Assembly (NCBI GenBank): GCA_030765845.1
Contig: JAVCDJ010000052.1
Location: 1 to 32,161 of the forward strand
DNA from: Candidatus Stygibacter australis
Lineage (GTDB): Bacteria; Cloacimonadota; Cloacimonadia; Cloacimonadales; TCS61
Reading direction: 5' to 3'
Length of the DNA: 32,161 nt
Shown here: in pieces, positions 8,576 to 18,590 of the stretch
Position numbering within the stretch: position 1 is the stretch's first letter
How the letters are laid out: each line of letters begins with the position of its first letter
Made by a program: the position numbers and the translations under genes
The notes under the pieces: generated by a model
Databases searched by the model: none
What the model was told of the DNA's origin: nothing
The model's input: the letters and a program-made list of their open reading frames with translations, nothing else

Positions 8576-8866
8576 ATGGATTTTGGCAGACGTTTGCGAA
8601 AGCATAGAGGATGTCGGAGATTGCAGAAGCTGAAGAGGCATATGCATGATGGTGAATCCTATCGGATTACTGGATACCGGGGACTGAATTGCTTATTTCG
8701 CAAGAAACTGCTAAACCTCGGTCTATTGAGGGGTGAAGATTTCAAGGTGATGGGCAGAGCCCCTATGGGTGACCCTATTGAGATCAAGATCAATGGCTAC
8801 AGGCTATCTATCAGAGCAGATGAAGCAGATGAACTTATCCTTGAAAAATTAGAAGATGACAAATAA
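8576..8866 (+). CDS. feoA: Ferrous iron transport protein A
   Basis: FeoA is a small cytosolic SH3-like partner needed for full activity of the FeoB iron channel. The 96-residue protein has the FeoA pattern from about residue 28 on: YRITGYRG, LFRKKLLNLGLLRGEDFKVMGRAPMGDPIEIKINGYRLSIRADEA appears as a continuous family match, with the LNLGLLRG turn and GDPIEI strand most typical. The first 27 residues are an unusually basic extension rich in Arg, Lys and His. CTGGAGGA (8563-8570) precedes the ATG. The end overlaps feoB by 11 bases, which points to coupled translation. Confidence 0.92.
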   Translation: MDFGRRLRKHRGCRRLQKLKRHMHDGESYRITGYRGLNCLFRKKLLNLGLLRGEDFKVMGRAPMGDPIEIKINGYRLSIRADEADELILEKLEDDK

Positions 8867-11093
8867 CTTAACTATTGGTATTGTAGGAAATCCTAATAGC
8901 GGAAAAACAACTGTATTTAATGCTCTCACAAAATCACGACAGGTAGTGGGCAACTGGCCAGGAGTAACCGTTGAGCTCAAAGAAGGTTTCTACAAGTATG
9001 GCGATCATCAGGTGAAGGTAATTGATCTGCCTGGTATATACTCTCTGTCCGCTACTTCAGAAGATGAACGCGTAGCTCGTGATTATATCCTTTCTCATCA
9101 GGCTGATCTGATCATTCAGGTAGTTGATGCTTCCAATCTGCAAAGAAACCTGTATCTTGCCACGCAAATTTTGGAAATGCAAGTTCCTCTGGTCATCGTA
9201 TTAAATATGATGGATATTCTGGAAGCCAATAAGCAGCATCTGGAACTTGAGCATTTTCAAAATCATCTCGATTGCCCTGTAATTGAATTAGTTGCCAGTA
9301 AAAATAGAGGGATAGATAATTTATTAAAGCAGATAGAACTCACTGCTCATTCACGAAAAGTATCCACCACAAAAGTCCATTATGACAGTATTGTAGAGAT
9401 GGCAGTTAAGGAATTACTCCCTCTCACTGAACCTTTTGCCGACAAGTATCAGGTTTCAAACCGTTGGCTGGCTCTCCGCTCCCTCGAAGATGAGCAGATA
9501 GCTAATAAATATACTGAACATGATCTGGATAAACAGATAGCAGAGCAGGTTCAGCGTATTGAACATCACACCGGAGACCCTATTGACGTAGTGATGGCAG
9601 ATGGCAGACATGGATTTGTGAAAGGATTGGTGCGAGACACTCTGCACCGCAAATCCACCAATCTTCGTGATCTTACAGATACTATAGATAAATTTGTCCT
9701 TAATCGCTATCTGGGCATTCCATTCTTCCTGATCGTGATGATGATGGTCTTTTATCTAACAATGAATGTTGGTGCACCCTTTATCGATTTCTTTGATAGA
9801 TTTACGGGTACGATATTCGTGGATGGTTTCAGGTCAATTCTGGAAGCACTCTCTTTTCCCAACTGGCTGATCGCTATCCTTGCTGATGGTTTGGGCGGTG
9901 GTATCCAGACAGTGTCCACCTTCATACCCCCCATCTTTTTTATTTTCTTATCACTATCGATCCTGGAAGATTCCGGCTATATGTCGCGAGCAGCTTTTGT
10001 AATGGATAAATTCATGTTGACCATTGGCTTACCGGGCAAAGCATTTATTCCCATGCTGGTGGGCTTTGGCTGCAACGTGCCGGCTATCATGGCAACGCGT
10101 ACCCTGGAAAATAACCGTGACCGCATACTTACTATCATCATGAACCCCTTCATGTCCTGTGGTGCCCGCCTGCCGGTATATTCAATCTTTATTGCAGCAT
10201 TTTTCTCAGAGCGAGCCGGTTTCATGCTATTCTCTATATATCTCACCGGTGTTATTTTAGCTGTTCTCTCCGGTTTGTTATTCAAATCTACTATATTAAA
10301 AGGCGAGATTTCCACTTTTGTGATGGAATTACCACCCTATCATATTCCCACCATCAATGGCATTATGATGCATACCTGGCTGAGATTGAAGTCATTTATC
10401 CTCCGCGCCGGACAGGTGATCATTATCATTGTGCTGGTGCTCAGTTTCCTTAATTCCATTGGAACTGACGGCTCATTTGGCAATCAGAATTCAGAAAAAT
10501 CAGTGATCACATATATTGCCAGACAGATAACTCCAATTTTCAGACCTATGGGCATTCAAAACGATAATTATCCCGCAACTGTAGGTTTGATCTCAGGAAT
10601 ATTTGCCAAGGAAGCTGTAATTGGTTCACTGGCAGCCCTATACGGTCAGCAGAAAGAAGCCAGCCAGCCGGAAGAATTCGATTTCTGGCAGGGTATAGCT
10701 GATGCCTTTACCGCCATTCCAGCGGGATTTGGCATCATCAAAGAAGAGACTATCAATCAAGGGAAAAATGAACTGATAGGCTTAGTGCAAAAAGGGTTTA
10801 AAGGTGACAGGATTGCTGGATTTGCCTTCCTGCTTTTTGTGCTCATCTATGCTCCCTGCGTGGCAGTGATCGGGGTGATCTACCGCGAAACAAACCTGGG
10901 CTGGGCAACATTTGTAGTCACATATCTCACAGCTCTTGCCTGGATAGTTGCCACTCTGTATTATCAGATAAACACCTTTATACTGCATCCTGCCAGCTCA
11001 AGTATGTGGATAGCTATTTCTATCGTTGCATTTATGTTATTCTATATAGCATTAAAACTAAAACCTTCTAAATTCCTTAAAAAAACCGCTTAA
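8856..11093 (+). CDS. feoB: Ferrous iron transporter FeoB
   Basis: FeoB is the inner-membrane ferrous iron permease with a GTP-binding domain. All five G motifs are visible in the N-terminus: GNPNSGKT (11-18), NWPGVTVE (33-40), DLPG (57-60), NMMD (117-120) and VASKN (146-150). The membrane part begins near residue 285 and contains the gate-region signatures GFGCNVPAIMATRTLENNRD and NPFMSCGARLPVY. The length of 745 residues is normal, so the gene looks intact. It starts inside feoA and is transcribed from the same promoter. Its stop codon overlaps the stop region of the opposing peptidase gene by four bases, leaving no room for a terminator between them. Confidence 0.96.
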   Translation: MTNNLTIGIVGNPNSGKTTVFNALTKSRQVVGNWPGVTVELKEGFYKYGDHQVKVIDLPGIYSLSATSEDERVARDYILSHQADLIIQVVDASNLQRNLYLATQILEMQVPLVIVLNMMDILEANKQHLELEHFQNHLDCPVIELVASKNRGIDNLLKQIELTAHSRKVSTTKVHYDSIVEMAVKELLPLTEPFADKYQVSNRWLALRSLEDEQIANKYTEHDLDKQIAEQVQRIEHHTGDPIDVVMADGRHGFVKGLVRDTLHRKSTNLRDLTDTIDKFVLNRYLGIPFFLIVMMMVFYLTMNVGAPFIDFFDRFTGTIFVDGFRSILEALSFPNWLIAILADGLGGGIQTVSTFIPPIFFIFLSLSILEDSGYMSRAAFVMDKFMLTIGLPGKAFIPMLVGFGCNVPAIMATRTLENNRDRILTIIMNPFMSCGARLPVYSIFIAAFFSERAGFMLFSIYLTGVILAVLSGLLFKSTILKGEISTFVMELPPYHIPTINGIMMHTWLRLKSFILRAGQVIIIIVLVLSFLNSIGTDGSFGNQNSEKSVITYIARQITPIFRPMGIQNDNYPATVGLISGIFAKEAVIGSLAALYGQQKEASQPEEFDFWQGIADAFTAIPAGFGIIKEETINQGKNELIGLVQKGFKGDRIAGFAFLLFVLIYAPCVAVIGVIYRETNLGWATFVVTYLTALAWIVATLYYQINTFILHPASSSMWIAISIVAFMLFYIALKLKPSKFLKKTA

Positions 11094-12664
11094 TCTTCTA
11101 CCGGAAAAGAATCTATCATACCCACAGCATATCGCAGGATCAATGAAGCGTCATAAGCTTCTATATACCCATTCCCATCTACATCTGCCCGTCCTTTGAC
11201 CCAGATTTCCCAGGGCAGCGGAGCTCCCACGGGCTCCAGACCTACAAAGTATTGCAGAATATTAGCAGCATCAAAAGCATTTACTATCTCATCGCTTGTG
11301 ATATCTCCATAGGCACCATTTCGCAAGAGCAGCATCGAGTTATAAACATTTAATCTGCCGCCAGTTACAGTAGCTCCTTCCAGATCCGGCAGAGGATCTA
11401 CTCCAGCAAACATCACATCGCGAATGATCAGTGCCAGTTCCCCTGGATCAGATTCATATTCCCGCAAAGTTACTGCAGGCAAAACAGACATCAGATAGCC
11501 TACTGCTCCACACACCTGCGGAGATGCCATGGAAGTTCCCGTCTTATAACTATAACCTGCCGTATTAGTATCAGTGGAATACACGCTTGTGCCTGGTGCT
11601 CCCAGATCAATTGTAACCAGACCATAACCCGCTGAAGTGTATTTCTGATCATCGTCAGTAGTATTGGTAACAGCTATCATCCACTCGCTCTCGCACGCTG
11701 TGGGCACGTCACCAACTTCATCGATATTCCAGCTAACATTAGCCGTAGCTCCAGCACTCAGAATTCCCACCATACCCAGGCTGTCATACATGGCACTCCA
11801 GATCGGATAATCTTCCGGCTGACCCTGATTCACACCAAAAGAGGAATTAGTGGCAACCACAAATGCACCTTCAGACCCATCTGTCTCATTATAGCGACTT
11901 CGCATTTCCAGCACATAGCCATAAGCTTCCACCACTGTGGCTTCAGATGAGGAAGACCCAGCTACAGGCATCACTTCCGCCTGCCAGTTAACTCCACTTA
12001 CGCCAATCCCATTATTTCCTATCGCTGCTGCTATACCAGCCACATGCGAACCATGCGAGCCTACACCAGGATTGCCAGTATGATTATAAGCATTCCAGCC
12101 GTCATAATCATCTATATAACCATTACCATCATCATCTATTTGATTTCCGGGTATTTCCAGTTCATTTTTATAAAAATTCAAATCAGGATGGGTCAGATAT
12201 GTGCCATTATCCACGATTGCCAGCACTATTGTTTCTCCATTTGCAGTAATTCCTCCTGACTCAATATCCCAGGCTGAGGGAGTATCGATATCAGCATCAG
12301 TCACTCCGCCGCTTTGACCCGTGTTATGATGACACCATTGCTGATCAAAAAACTCATCATCAGGAATTGTTTCACGCAATTCCAGCCTGTGATTGAGCTG
12401 AGCAAATTTCACTTCAGGATATTTTTTTAATCTGACAATTGCCTCATTTTCACTGATATTATTACCAATTTCGCATAACCAGATAGAAAGCCGTCTGGAG
12501 AGCTGGTGAACAGCAGTAAGTTCTTCCAGTTTAAATATCTCTGTCTGACGACTATCGCTGACATCTTTATTAAATTGCACCATGATTTGACGGGGAACAT
12601 ATTCCTCTGCAATTAAAGCCAGAAATATGATCAGTAACACTAATATTATACATATCTTTTTCAT
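11090..12664 (-). CDS. Secreted subtilisin-like (S8) peptidase with dockerin-like C-terminus
   Basis: An extracellular serine peptidase of 524 residues. Residues 1-19 are a signal peptide and about 20-100 look like an inhibitor-type propeptide. The S8 domain holds the triad: Asp152 in AIVDNGT, His204 in GSHGSHVAG, and Ser378 in GTSMASP, with oxyanion Asn273 in ATNSSFG. A calcium-binding-like loop, IDDDGNGYIDDYDG, lies at 176-189. Residues 452-524 form a dockerin-like pair. The first repeat (GDITSDEIVNAFDAA) has a degenerate calcium loop, the second (ADVDGNGYIEAYDAS) is intact, and the tail is FPVED. The tail closely matches that of the GH57 protein, which suggests shared export or attachment. 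A GGGGAG site (12670-12675) supports the ATG. Confidence 0.92.
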   Translation of the reverse strand: MKKICIILVLLIIFLALIAEEYVPRQIMVQFNKDVSDSRQTEIFKLEELTAVHQLSRRLSIWLCEIGNNISENEAIVRLKKYPEVKFAQLNHRLELRETIPDDEFFDQQWCHHNTGQSGGVTDADIDTPSAWDIESGGITANGETIVLAIVDNGTYLTHPDLNFYKNELEIPGNQIDDDGNGYIDDYDGWNAYNHTGNPGVGSHGSHVAGIAAAIGNNGIGVSGVNWQAEVMPVAGSSSSEATVVEAYGYVLEMRSRYNETDGSEGAFVVATNSSFGVNQGQPEDYPIWSAMYDSLGMVGILSAGATANVSWNIDEVGDVPTACESEWMIAVTNTTDDDQKYTSAGYGLVTIDLGAPGTSVYSTDTNTAGYSYKTGTSMASPQVCGAVGYLMSVLPAVTLREYESDPGELALIIRDVMFAGVDPLPDLEGATVTGGRLNVYNSMLLLRNGAYGDITSDEIVNAFDAANILQYFVGLEPVGAPLPWEIWVKGRADVDGNGYIEAYDASLILRYAVGMIDSFPVED

Positions 12665-12958
12665 CTTAACTCCCCAGAATTCTCTGATTCTATTTGATGA
12701 CTAAATTTAATAATGCTCCCAAATTCTATCAAGTATAAATTATCTTTACATGCATATATCTCCCCATTTCCCGCCAATAACCCAATCACGCAGCCGAGTA
12801 ACTTAGCACTATCTAACAAAATAATGTCAGATAGTGCTATGTTGTTCTTGTTCATTTTCACTTATGGGTTAATTTATAGGCGGGGGATGCCAAATCTGGT
12901 ATTAAAAAATTAGTTTTAAGTAAAGTGGTAACATGAAAAAGGGAAAAAAGTAGGATAA
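12665..12958. other. Divergent intergenic region, peptidase / tamA-like
   Basis: This region must hold the promoters of the peptidase gene (minus) and the TamA-like operon (plus). I see no clear sigma-70 pair in either direction. Its main structure is the hairpin at 12804-12839. A 66-codon open frame on the minus strand crosses the hairpin and looks non-coding. Confidence 0.4.
12804..12839. repeat. Perfect 11-bp inverted repeat
   Basis: TAGCACTATCT (12804-12814) and AGATAGTGCTA (12829-12839) are perfect inverted arms with a 14-base loop. No U-run of terminator type follows the + strand hairpin, and it lies between divergent genes where a terminator would be out of place. An operator, an mRNA leader structure or a mobile palindrome are the alternatives. 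Confidence 0.55.
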
Positions 12959-14785
12959 TTGAACAATATAAAAAAAGTGATTTTGCTGATCCTGCTGGCA
13001 TCATGTTTTGTGATGCTGGCTGATGATGGGTATATATTAAAGAGTATCGGATTTGAGGGGAATAGTGCCTTATCATCGGGAGCTTTGAAGAAGAATCTGA
13101 ATTTGACGGCTCAGAGTCTAGGTGACAGGTTATTTTTCTGGAGAGCTCAGCCTTATTTTAATGAGATCTATTTGGAAGAGGATATTAAGCAGATAACTGT
13201 GCAATATCAGCAGTCGGGATTTCTGAAGGTTGAGGTAAATGTTGAGCCTGAGATCAATGAAAAAGCAAAAAAAATTAAGATCAAATTTATTATACATGAA
13301 AATCAGCCGGTATTGATAGGAAAAATCAGCTATAATATAGAAGCGGATGGTTCAGAGAATAAGGTGATCGTACAATCACTGCTTGATGAACTTTCTGTTG
13401 AGCTTTTAGCACAGCAAGGTGATTGCTTTCAAGATAATAATATCAATAGCAGCGTTAAACAGATCGATCGCATTTTGAGGAATAACGGATTTCCTGAGCC
13501 GGAAACTGATTTTACCATAGAATTATCTGAGAATAAAAGGTTTGCAGATATAATATATCGCGTAAATGCTGGTGAGTTGTGTAATTTTGGTGAGATAATG
13601 GTGCTGGGCAATGAGAAGCTGGCGGAAGCGGTAATACTCAAGCAGATCACATTCTCTGAAAATGAAAGCTATGATCAGCGCAAAACTCAAAAGACCCAGC
13701 AGCGGATCCAGAATCTAGGGATGTTCCAGTTCGTGACAATAAAATCAATGCTGAATGAAATAGAAAATAATAAGGTGCCCATGGTAATACTGGTGAAGGA
13801 ATTGCCTTACTGGTCGGTGAAAACGGGAGTTGGTTATGGACTTGAAGATAGATTCCGGCTATCTGTGAGAGTGGAAAAGCTGGGATTTCTGGGTGGAGCA
13901 AGACGGGCATCGCTTTATGCGAAATATTCATATCTTGAGCCTTATCATCTTAGTTTGGATGTCACTCAACCTTCCTTTATCAATCCTCGGGGCAGCATCA
14001 GCATCAATCCCTTTTTGATCAAAGAACATGAGGAATCTTATGATCTCCAGAAATATGGATTCAGCACAACCTTGAGACAAAATTTAACTAATATCACCAA
14101 TACCTTCATCAAGTATAAATTTGAGCGGGATATTCTGCAGATCAATAGTGATATTACAGATGAATTACTGGGTGTAGTCCAGGATAATTACAATAAATCG
14201 AGCATTTCAGCAGGTATATCAATAGATGATTCCAGTCCTTCTTTTTCACCTCTAAGAGGTTATACGGCATCATTTGTGACAACTCTATCCGGGCTTAGCC
14301 TGGGCAGTGAATATCATTATCTGCAGAGCTTGATAGATTTGAGAAAATATAATGAGATATTTGCCGGTGCTGTGCTGGCAGGAAAAGTGAAAGCAGGAAT
14401 TATGAAACCCATCTGGGGAGATGCAACCACACCAATAGATGAGCGTTTTTTTGCTGGAGGCAGCAATTCCATCCGAGGCTGGGCACGTGGAGAGATAGGA
14501 CCTCAAAGCATTGAAGGAATAGCGCTGGGAGGAGAAAGTTATCTGGAATTCTCCGCGGAATGGAGACAGCATCTCTGGCGAATGCTTTCTGGTGTCATGT
14601 TTTGCGATGCCGGAAACGTGTGGGCAGGATATGATGAATATGATCTGAATGACATTAAATATTCTGCTGGATTGGGTATCAGGATAGATACTCCCATTGG
14701 ACCAATACGTTTTGATGCAGCACAGCCATTAGGGAGTGCTGATAAGCAGATTCAGCTTCATTTGAATATCGGGCAGGCATTCTGA
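12959..14785 (+). CDS. TamA-like Omp85 outer-membrane protein
   Basis: An outer-membrane beta-barrel of the Omp85 superfamily that helps insert or export envelope proteins. The start is a TTG preceded by TAGGATAA. Residues 1-21 are a signal peptide. About 25-280 form POTRA-like repeats (e.g. LKSIGFEGNSALSSGALKK and FGEIMVLGNEKLAEAVILKQ). The barrel runs from about 285 to 608, with the Omp85 motif FFAGGSNSIRGWARGE, the late strand GPIRFDAAQPLG and a terminal Phe. The length (608) and a TamB-like gene directly downstream fit TamA better than BamA. The stop and the next start share one base (TGATG), so the two proteins are made together. Confidence 0.85.
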   Translation: MNNIKKVILLILLASCFVMLADDGYILKSIGFEGNSALSSGALKKNLNLTAQSLGDRLFFWRAQPYFNEIYLEEDIKQITVQYQQSGFLKVEVNVEPEINEKAKKIKIKFIIHENQPVLIGKISYNIEADGSENKVIVQSLLDELSVELLAQQGDCFQDNNINSSVKQIDRILRNNGFPEPETDFTIELSENKRFADIIYRVNAGELCNFGEIMVLGNEKLAEAVILKQITFSENESYDQRKTQKTQQRIQNLGMFQFVTIKSMLNEIENNKVPMVILVKELPYWSVKTGVGYGLEDRFRLSVRVEKLGFLGGARRASLYAKYSYLEPYHLSLDVTQPSFINPRGSISINPFLIKEHEESYDLQKYGFSTTLRQNLTNITNTFIKYKFERDILQINSDITDELLGVVQDNYNKSSISAGISIDDSSPSFSPLRGYTASFVTTLSGLSLGSEYHYLQSLIDLRKYNEIFAGAVLAGKVKAGIMKPIWGDATTPIDERFFAGGSNSIRGWARGEIGPQSIEGIALGGESYLEFSAEWRQHLWRMLSGVMFCDAGNVWAGYDEYDLNDIKYSAGLGIRIDTPIGPIRFDAAQPLGSADKQIQLHLNIGQAF

Positions 14786-17700
14786 TGCGCAGGATATTAA
14801 AAATTACGGGTAGGACTTTACTGATAATATTTGTAATATTAGTGATAGTTGTGATCCTTATCCAGACACGACCAGTAAAGAACCTGATCACTGATCTGAT
14901 AATGACAAATGTAAATGGCCAGCTGCAGAACGCGGAGCTTAATATCCAGAGGATAGAGATGAATTATCTCAGTTCTCTTTCCCTGCAAGGTGTTAGTATC
15001 AGCCAAAATGGGGAGAATATCCTGAGTCTGAAGGAATTCAGTATCCATTATTCGCTGAAAGGAATTTTGTCCAAACGGATAACAATAAGCGGGATATTAT
15101 TTGATGAACTTGATCTGGTCTTGCAGCAAAATGCTGAAGGCAAATGGAATGTGATGTCAATTCTGCCGGCAGCAGATAAAAAAGTGAAACCGGAAAAAGA
15201 AACTAAAAATTCTAACTGGGTAATTGAATTGGATGATTTCAGCTTAAGAAATAGTGAGATCAAGATAAATTCTTCTCGCATATCTGAAATTATGCTGCAT
15301 TTTGCTGGAAAATATTCTGGAGCGGAAAGCTACATCAATCTGGATAAATTCAGTTTTAATAGTCAGGGTCCTGATCTTAAGTTAGAAAATCTGGATTTGA
15401 TGGCGCGACTGAATGAAAATAAATTCATATTGGATAATATGCAGATCAGGACAACCGAAAACCTGATAACTCTGGGAGCTGAAATTGATCTTGATGATCC
15501 GGAAAATGGATATCTTGATCTTAATAGTGACTCTTTGAATTTAACAGAATTCTCTGGGTTTATTCAGCAGGAAGATATCAAAATGTTACCAGAAATTGAT
15601 CTTGGACTAACGCTTAAGAACCAGAACGCGAATTTTAAGATGGAAATGAATGAAGCGGGTCAGAAATTAAATGTGAAGGGAACAGTGAGTTCTGTATTTG
15701 GAAGTCCAGATTATAGACTGAAACTGGCTTTAGAGCATTTGGATGGAGATCACTGGCTGGCAGATCCTCAATATGACTCAGATATCAATCTGAATTTAAC
15801 CGTAAATGGAAAAGGGATTGAGCCTGGTAAAGCAGAAATAGATATCCGGCTTAATGTGAAACCCAGTTATATGGGAGACCGCAAAGTAAACGCGATAGCT
15901 TTGACGGGACATAAATCAGGGAGTTCAGCAGATTTTGATACAAATATCTGGGGAGATTTTGGCAGGATTGATGTATCGGGAACAGCGGAAGATATTTTTA
16001 ATGAAGTCAGCTACCATCTGCAGGGTGATCTGAAAGGTATTGACCTGGCAGAATTAGTTATGAATGATTCACTGCATTCTGATCTGAATCTGGGATTTGA
16101 AGTAACAGGGAAAGGAAGTGATCCTGAGTTTTTAACTGCTGATCTGAAAGTTAATGGTGAACATTCAGAGATAATGGGAATGGATGTAAATACGATAAAG
16201 GCAGATATTCATTATGAAAAAGGTGAATATATTGTCGAATACCTGCAGGTGTTGAATCCTGCTGCTAAGCTTGTACTGAAAGCTGATGGTAATATAAAGG
16301 GTGAACAAAATCTTGATTTTCACCTGTTTGTGATTGATTTACAGTCTATGAGCAAGTTAATAAATGCTGAAATTCTGGATGGTAGCGGAGATATTAAGGG
16401 TAAGATCAAATTAAATGATAAAAGTTATAAGGCGAAAGTCACTTTGAGAATGATGGATCTGCTTTATAATGAGTTTTCACTGAGAGAAATTTCAGGTGAG
16501 ATAGATTTAGATAGTGATCTGAAAAACATTATTGATGCCAATTTAGACTTGAAAGATTTCAAGTCTGGAGACCTTGCTGTTGATAGTATCAATCTGCATA
16601 GTACTGGAGATGAAAAGCAGCAGAATATTGAGCTCGATGCCGGTGCAGAAAGACTAATAGTTCATCTGGAATCAGGGGTGTTTATAGATTCAGTGATAAC
16701 TATAGAATTGCCCGTTATTAATGTGGAATATGATGGTCTTCAAGTAAACACTGAGCATTCAAATACCAAGATATTGATTGGTGATGAATATTACCAGATA
16801 GATGATCTGCAATTGGCTGTCGGTAAGGGAAGTTTGATGGTTGATGGCACTATTGCACCAGCAGGCACACAGCATTTATCCCTTGAGATACATGATTTTG
16901 ATTTGGAACTCTTGAATAGTTTGGGATTAGTGTCATCTCAAATCGCAGGTATTTTTAACTTGAAAGCAGAGGTTGGAGGAAATATAAGTCAGCCGGATAT
17001 CTCAGCTGAGATACAAATTGAGAATGTAGGTTGGGATGAAATTCAACCTGGGAATATACAGATTAATGCTGATCTGAAAGATAATCGGGCAGACATTGTT
17101 TTCATTTTGGATAAGGATATGAAAGAGCTTATTAGTGGTTCTGCTAAGATTCCCATGTACTTAAATTCTGAGAATAAAAAATTAATCCCATCCAACGAGC
17201 AGATGGAAGCTGATTTACTTGTATCAGATTTTGATATCAGTTTCCTGCAGGAATCATTTAAGCAGATAAAAGAGCTTAATGGATTATTGGGCGTGGATCT
17301 GCATTTGAGAAATAATCTGTCTTACCCGGTATTAAACGGGAATATCAGGCTTATACAGGGAAACGTATCCATACCACAATATGGGATAACCTATCCGGAA
17401 ATCCGCTTGAAAGCAGCTTTCCATCAACGCAATTTAGAGCTGGAAGAATTATATTTAGCTGGTAAAGAGGGATATTTGAAGTTCTCAGGAGAAGCTGAAG
17501 TTGAAAGTCCTCTTTCAGAAGGTATCAAAAGCATTGATCTGAGATTGTTGGCTGATAATTTCAGTATAGCAGATAAACGCGAATTGCAGGTGAAACTTAA
17601 TTCAGATATAAAACTTACTGGTTCACCGGATAAATTGTTTTATAGCGGGTATCTAAATATTCCCAAGGCAGTAATTGATCTGGATGCCCTACCCGGTGGC

Positions 17701-18582
17701 AGTAAAAGTAAGGTGGACAGTAATTCACCCCTGCTGGTGAAAGCTGGTCAAAAAAATACTGATGAAACCGCTATTCCTGTAAAGATAAAAACGAAAGCTC
17801 AACCTGATCTGATCAAGAGCTTAACAGGTGAAATGAAGATAACTATCCCCAGAAACACCTGGATACGTAAAAAGGATATGAATGTTGAAATATCCGGAGA
17901 CTTGCGGGTTATCAAAAAAAGTAAGTATTTTGAGATATATGGGACAGTGAGTACTCTGCGAGGCAAATATGAGCTTTATGGCAAAAAGTTTGATCTTAAG
18001 GGTGGAACAATTACCTTTAATGGCGGGTCAGAATTAAATCCAATACTTGATTTGAAAATCAATCACATTTTCAGGGATATATACCGGAATAAGCGAACAC
18101 TGAAGCTGCAGATAACGGGAGATGTAAAAAACCCTGTCATAAGTTTTCATCTGGATGATGAAGAGATCAGTGAGAGTGATGCAGTATCATATCTTTTATT
18201 TGGAAGAAGCAATAGTGAGATCAGCCAGGGAGAGAAATCTGAAGTTGCACGGCAGACAGAATCTGATCTGGCATTGAGCATGCTTTCCAAGACGATTGGT
18301 AATAAACTTGCTGGTGAAATAGGCAAGAAACTTAATCTGGATGTGATAGAATTTTCTGGAGGAGATAACTGGAAACAGGCAGCAATTGTGGTGGGGAAGT
18401 ACATCACAAATGATCTATTCATAAATTACAAAAAAGAGTTCTCACTTAACCAGTCTTCTGAGATAGTGCCTGATGAGGTATCTTTGGAATATGAGATGAA
18501 TAAATATATTTCTGTACAGGCAACCAGAGGGGATGAAAAATCGACTGGTGTAGATGTATTCTGGAAATTCAAACTTAAATAG
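14785..18582 (+). CDS. TamB-like translocation and assembly module protein
   Basis: TamB proteins are long beta-structured proteins anchored in the inner membrane that span the periplasm to a TamA partner. They are linked to outer-membrane protein assembly and phospholipid transport. The 1265-residue product has an N-terminal membrane helix (about 9-27, LLIIFVILVIVVILI) and then more than 1000 residues of repeating beta-strand character (AsmA-like). The C-terminal domain is typical of the family: GTITFNGGSELNPILDLK, LKLQITGDVKNPVISF and SESDAVSYLLFGRS. Near the end VEYDGL-type and IVVGKYITNDLFINYKKEF segments also fit. It is translationally coupled to the TamA-like gene. Confidence 0.87.
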   Translation: MRRILKITGRTLLIIFVILVIVVILIQTRPVKNLITDLIMTNVNGQLQNAELNIQRIEMNYLSSLSLQGVSISQNGENILSLKEFSIHYSLKGILSKRITISGILFDELDLVLQQNAEGKWNVMSILPAADKKVKPEKETKNSNWVIELDDFSLRNSEIKINSSRISEIMLHFAGKYSGAESYINLDKFSFNSQGPDLKLENLDLMARLNENKFILDNMQIRTTENLITLGAEIDLDDPENGYLDLNSDSLNLTEFSGFIQQEDIKMLPEIDLGLTLKNQNANFKMEMNEAGQKLNVKGTVSSVFGSPDYRLKLALEHLDGDHWLADPQYDSDINLNLTVNGKGIEPGKAEIDIRLNVKPSYMGDRKVNAIALTGHKSGSSADFDTNIWGDFGRIDVSGTAEDIFNEVSYHLQGDLKGIDLAELVMNDSLHSDLNLGFEVTGKGSDPEFLTADLKVNGEHSEIMGMDVNTIKADIHYEKGEYIVEYLQVLNPAAKLVLKADGNIKGEQNLDFHLFVIDLQSMSKLINAEILDGSGDIKGKIKLNDKSYKAKVTLRMMDLLYNEFSLREISGEIDLDSDLKNIIDANLDLKDFKSGDLAVDSINLHSTGDEKQQNIELDAGAERLIVHLESGVFIDSVITIELPVINVEYDGLQVNTEHSNTKILIGDEYYQIDDLQLAVGKGSLMVDGTIAPAGTQHLSLEIHDFDLELLNSLGLVSSQIAGIFNLKAEVGGNISQPDISAEIQIENVGWDEIQPGNIQINADLKDNRADIVFILDKDMKELISGSAKIPMYLNSENKKLIPSNEQMEADLLVSDFDISFLQESFKQIKELNGLLGVDLHLRNNLSYPVLNGNIRLIQGNVSIPQYGITYPEIRLKAAFHQRNLELEELYLAGKEGYLKFSGEAEVESPLSEGIKSIDLRLLADNFSIADKRELQVKLNSDIKLTGSPDKLFYSGYLNIPKAVIDLDALPGGSKSKVDSNSPLLVKAGQKNTDETAIPVKIKTKAQPDLIKSLTGEMKITIPRNTWIRKKDMNVEISGDLRVIKKSKYFEIYGTVSTLRGKYELYGKKFDLKGGTITFNGGSELNPILDLKINHIFRDIYRNKRTLKLQITGDVKNPVISFHLDDEEISESDAVSYLLFGRSNSEISQGEKSEVARQTESDLALSMLSKTIGNKLAGEIGKKLNLDVIEFSGGDNWKQAAIVVGKYITNDLFINYKKEFSLNQSSEIVPDEVSLEYEMNKYISVQATRGDEKSTGVDVFWKFKLK

Positions 18583-18590
18583 GAGGAACA

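Noticed and set aside
12661-12861. 66-codon minus-strand frame upstream of the peptidase
   Set aside because: It runs through the perfect inverted repeat, has no family character and no clear ribosome binding site.
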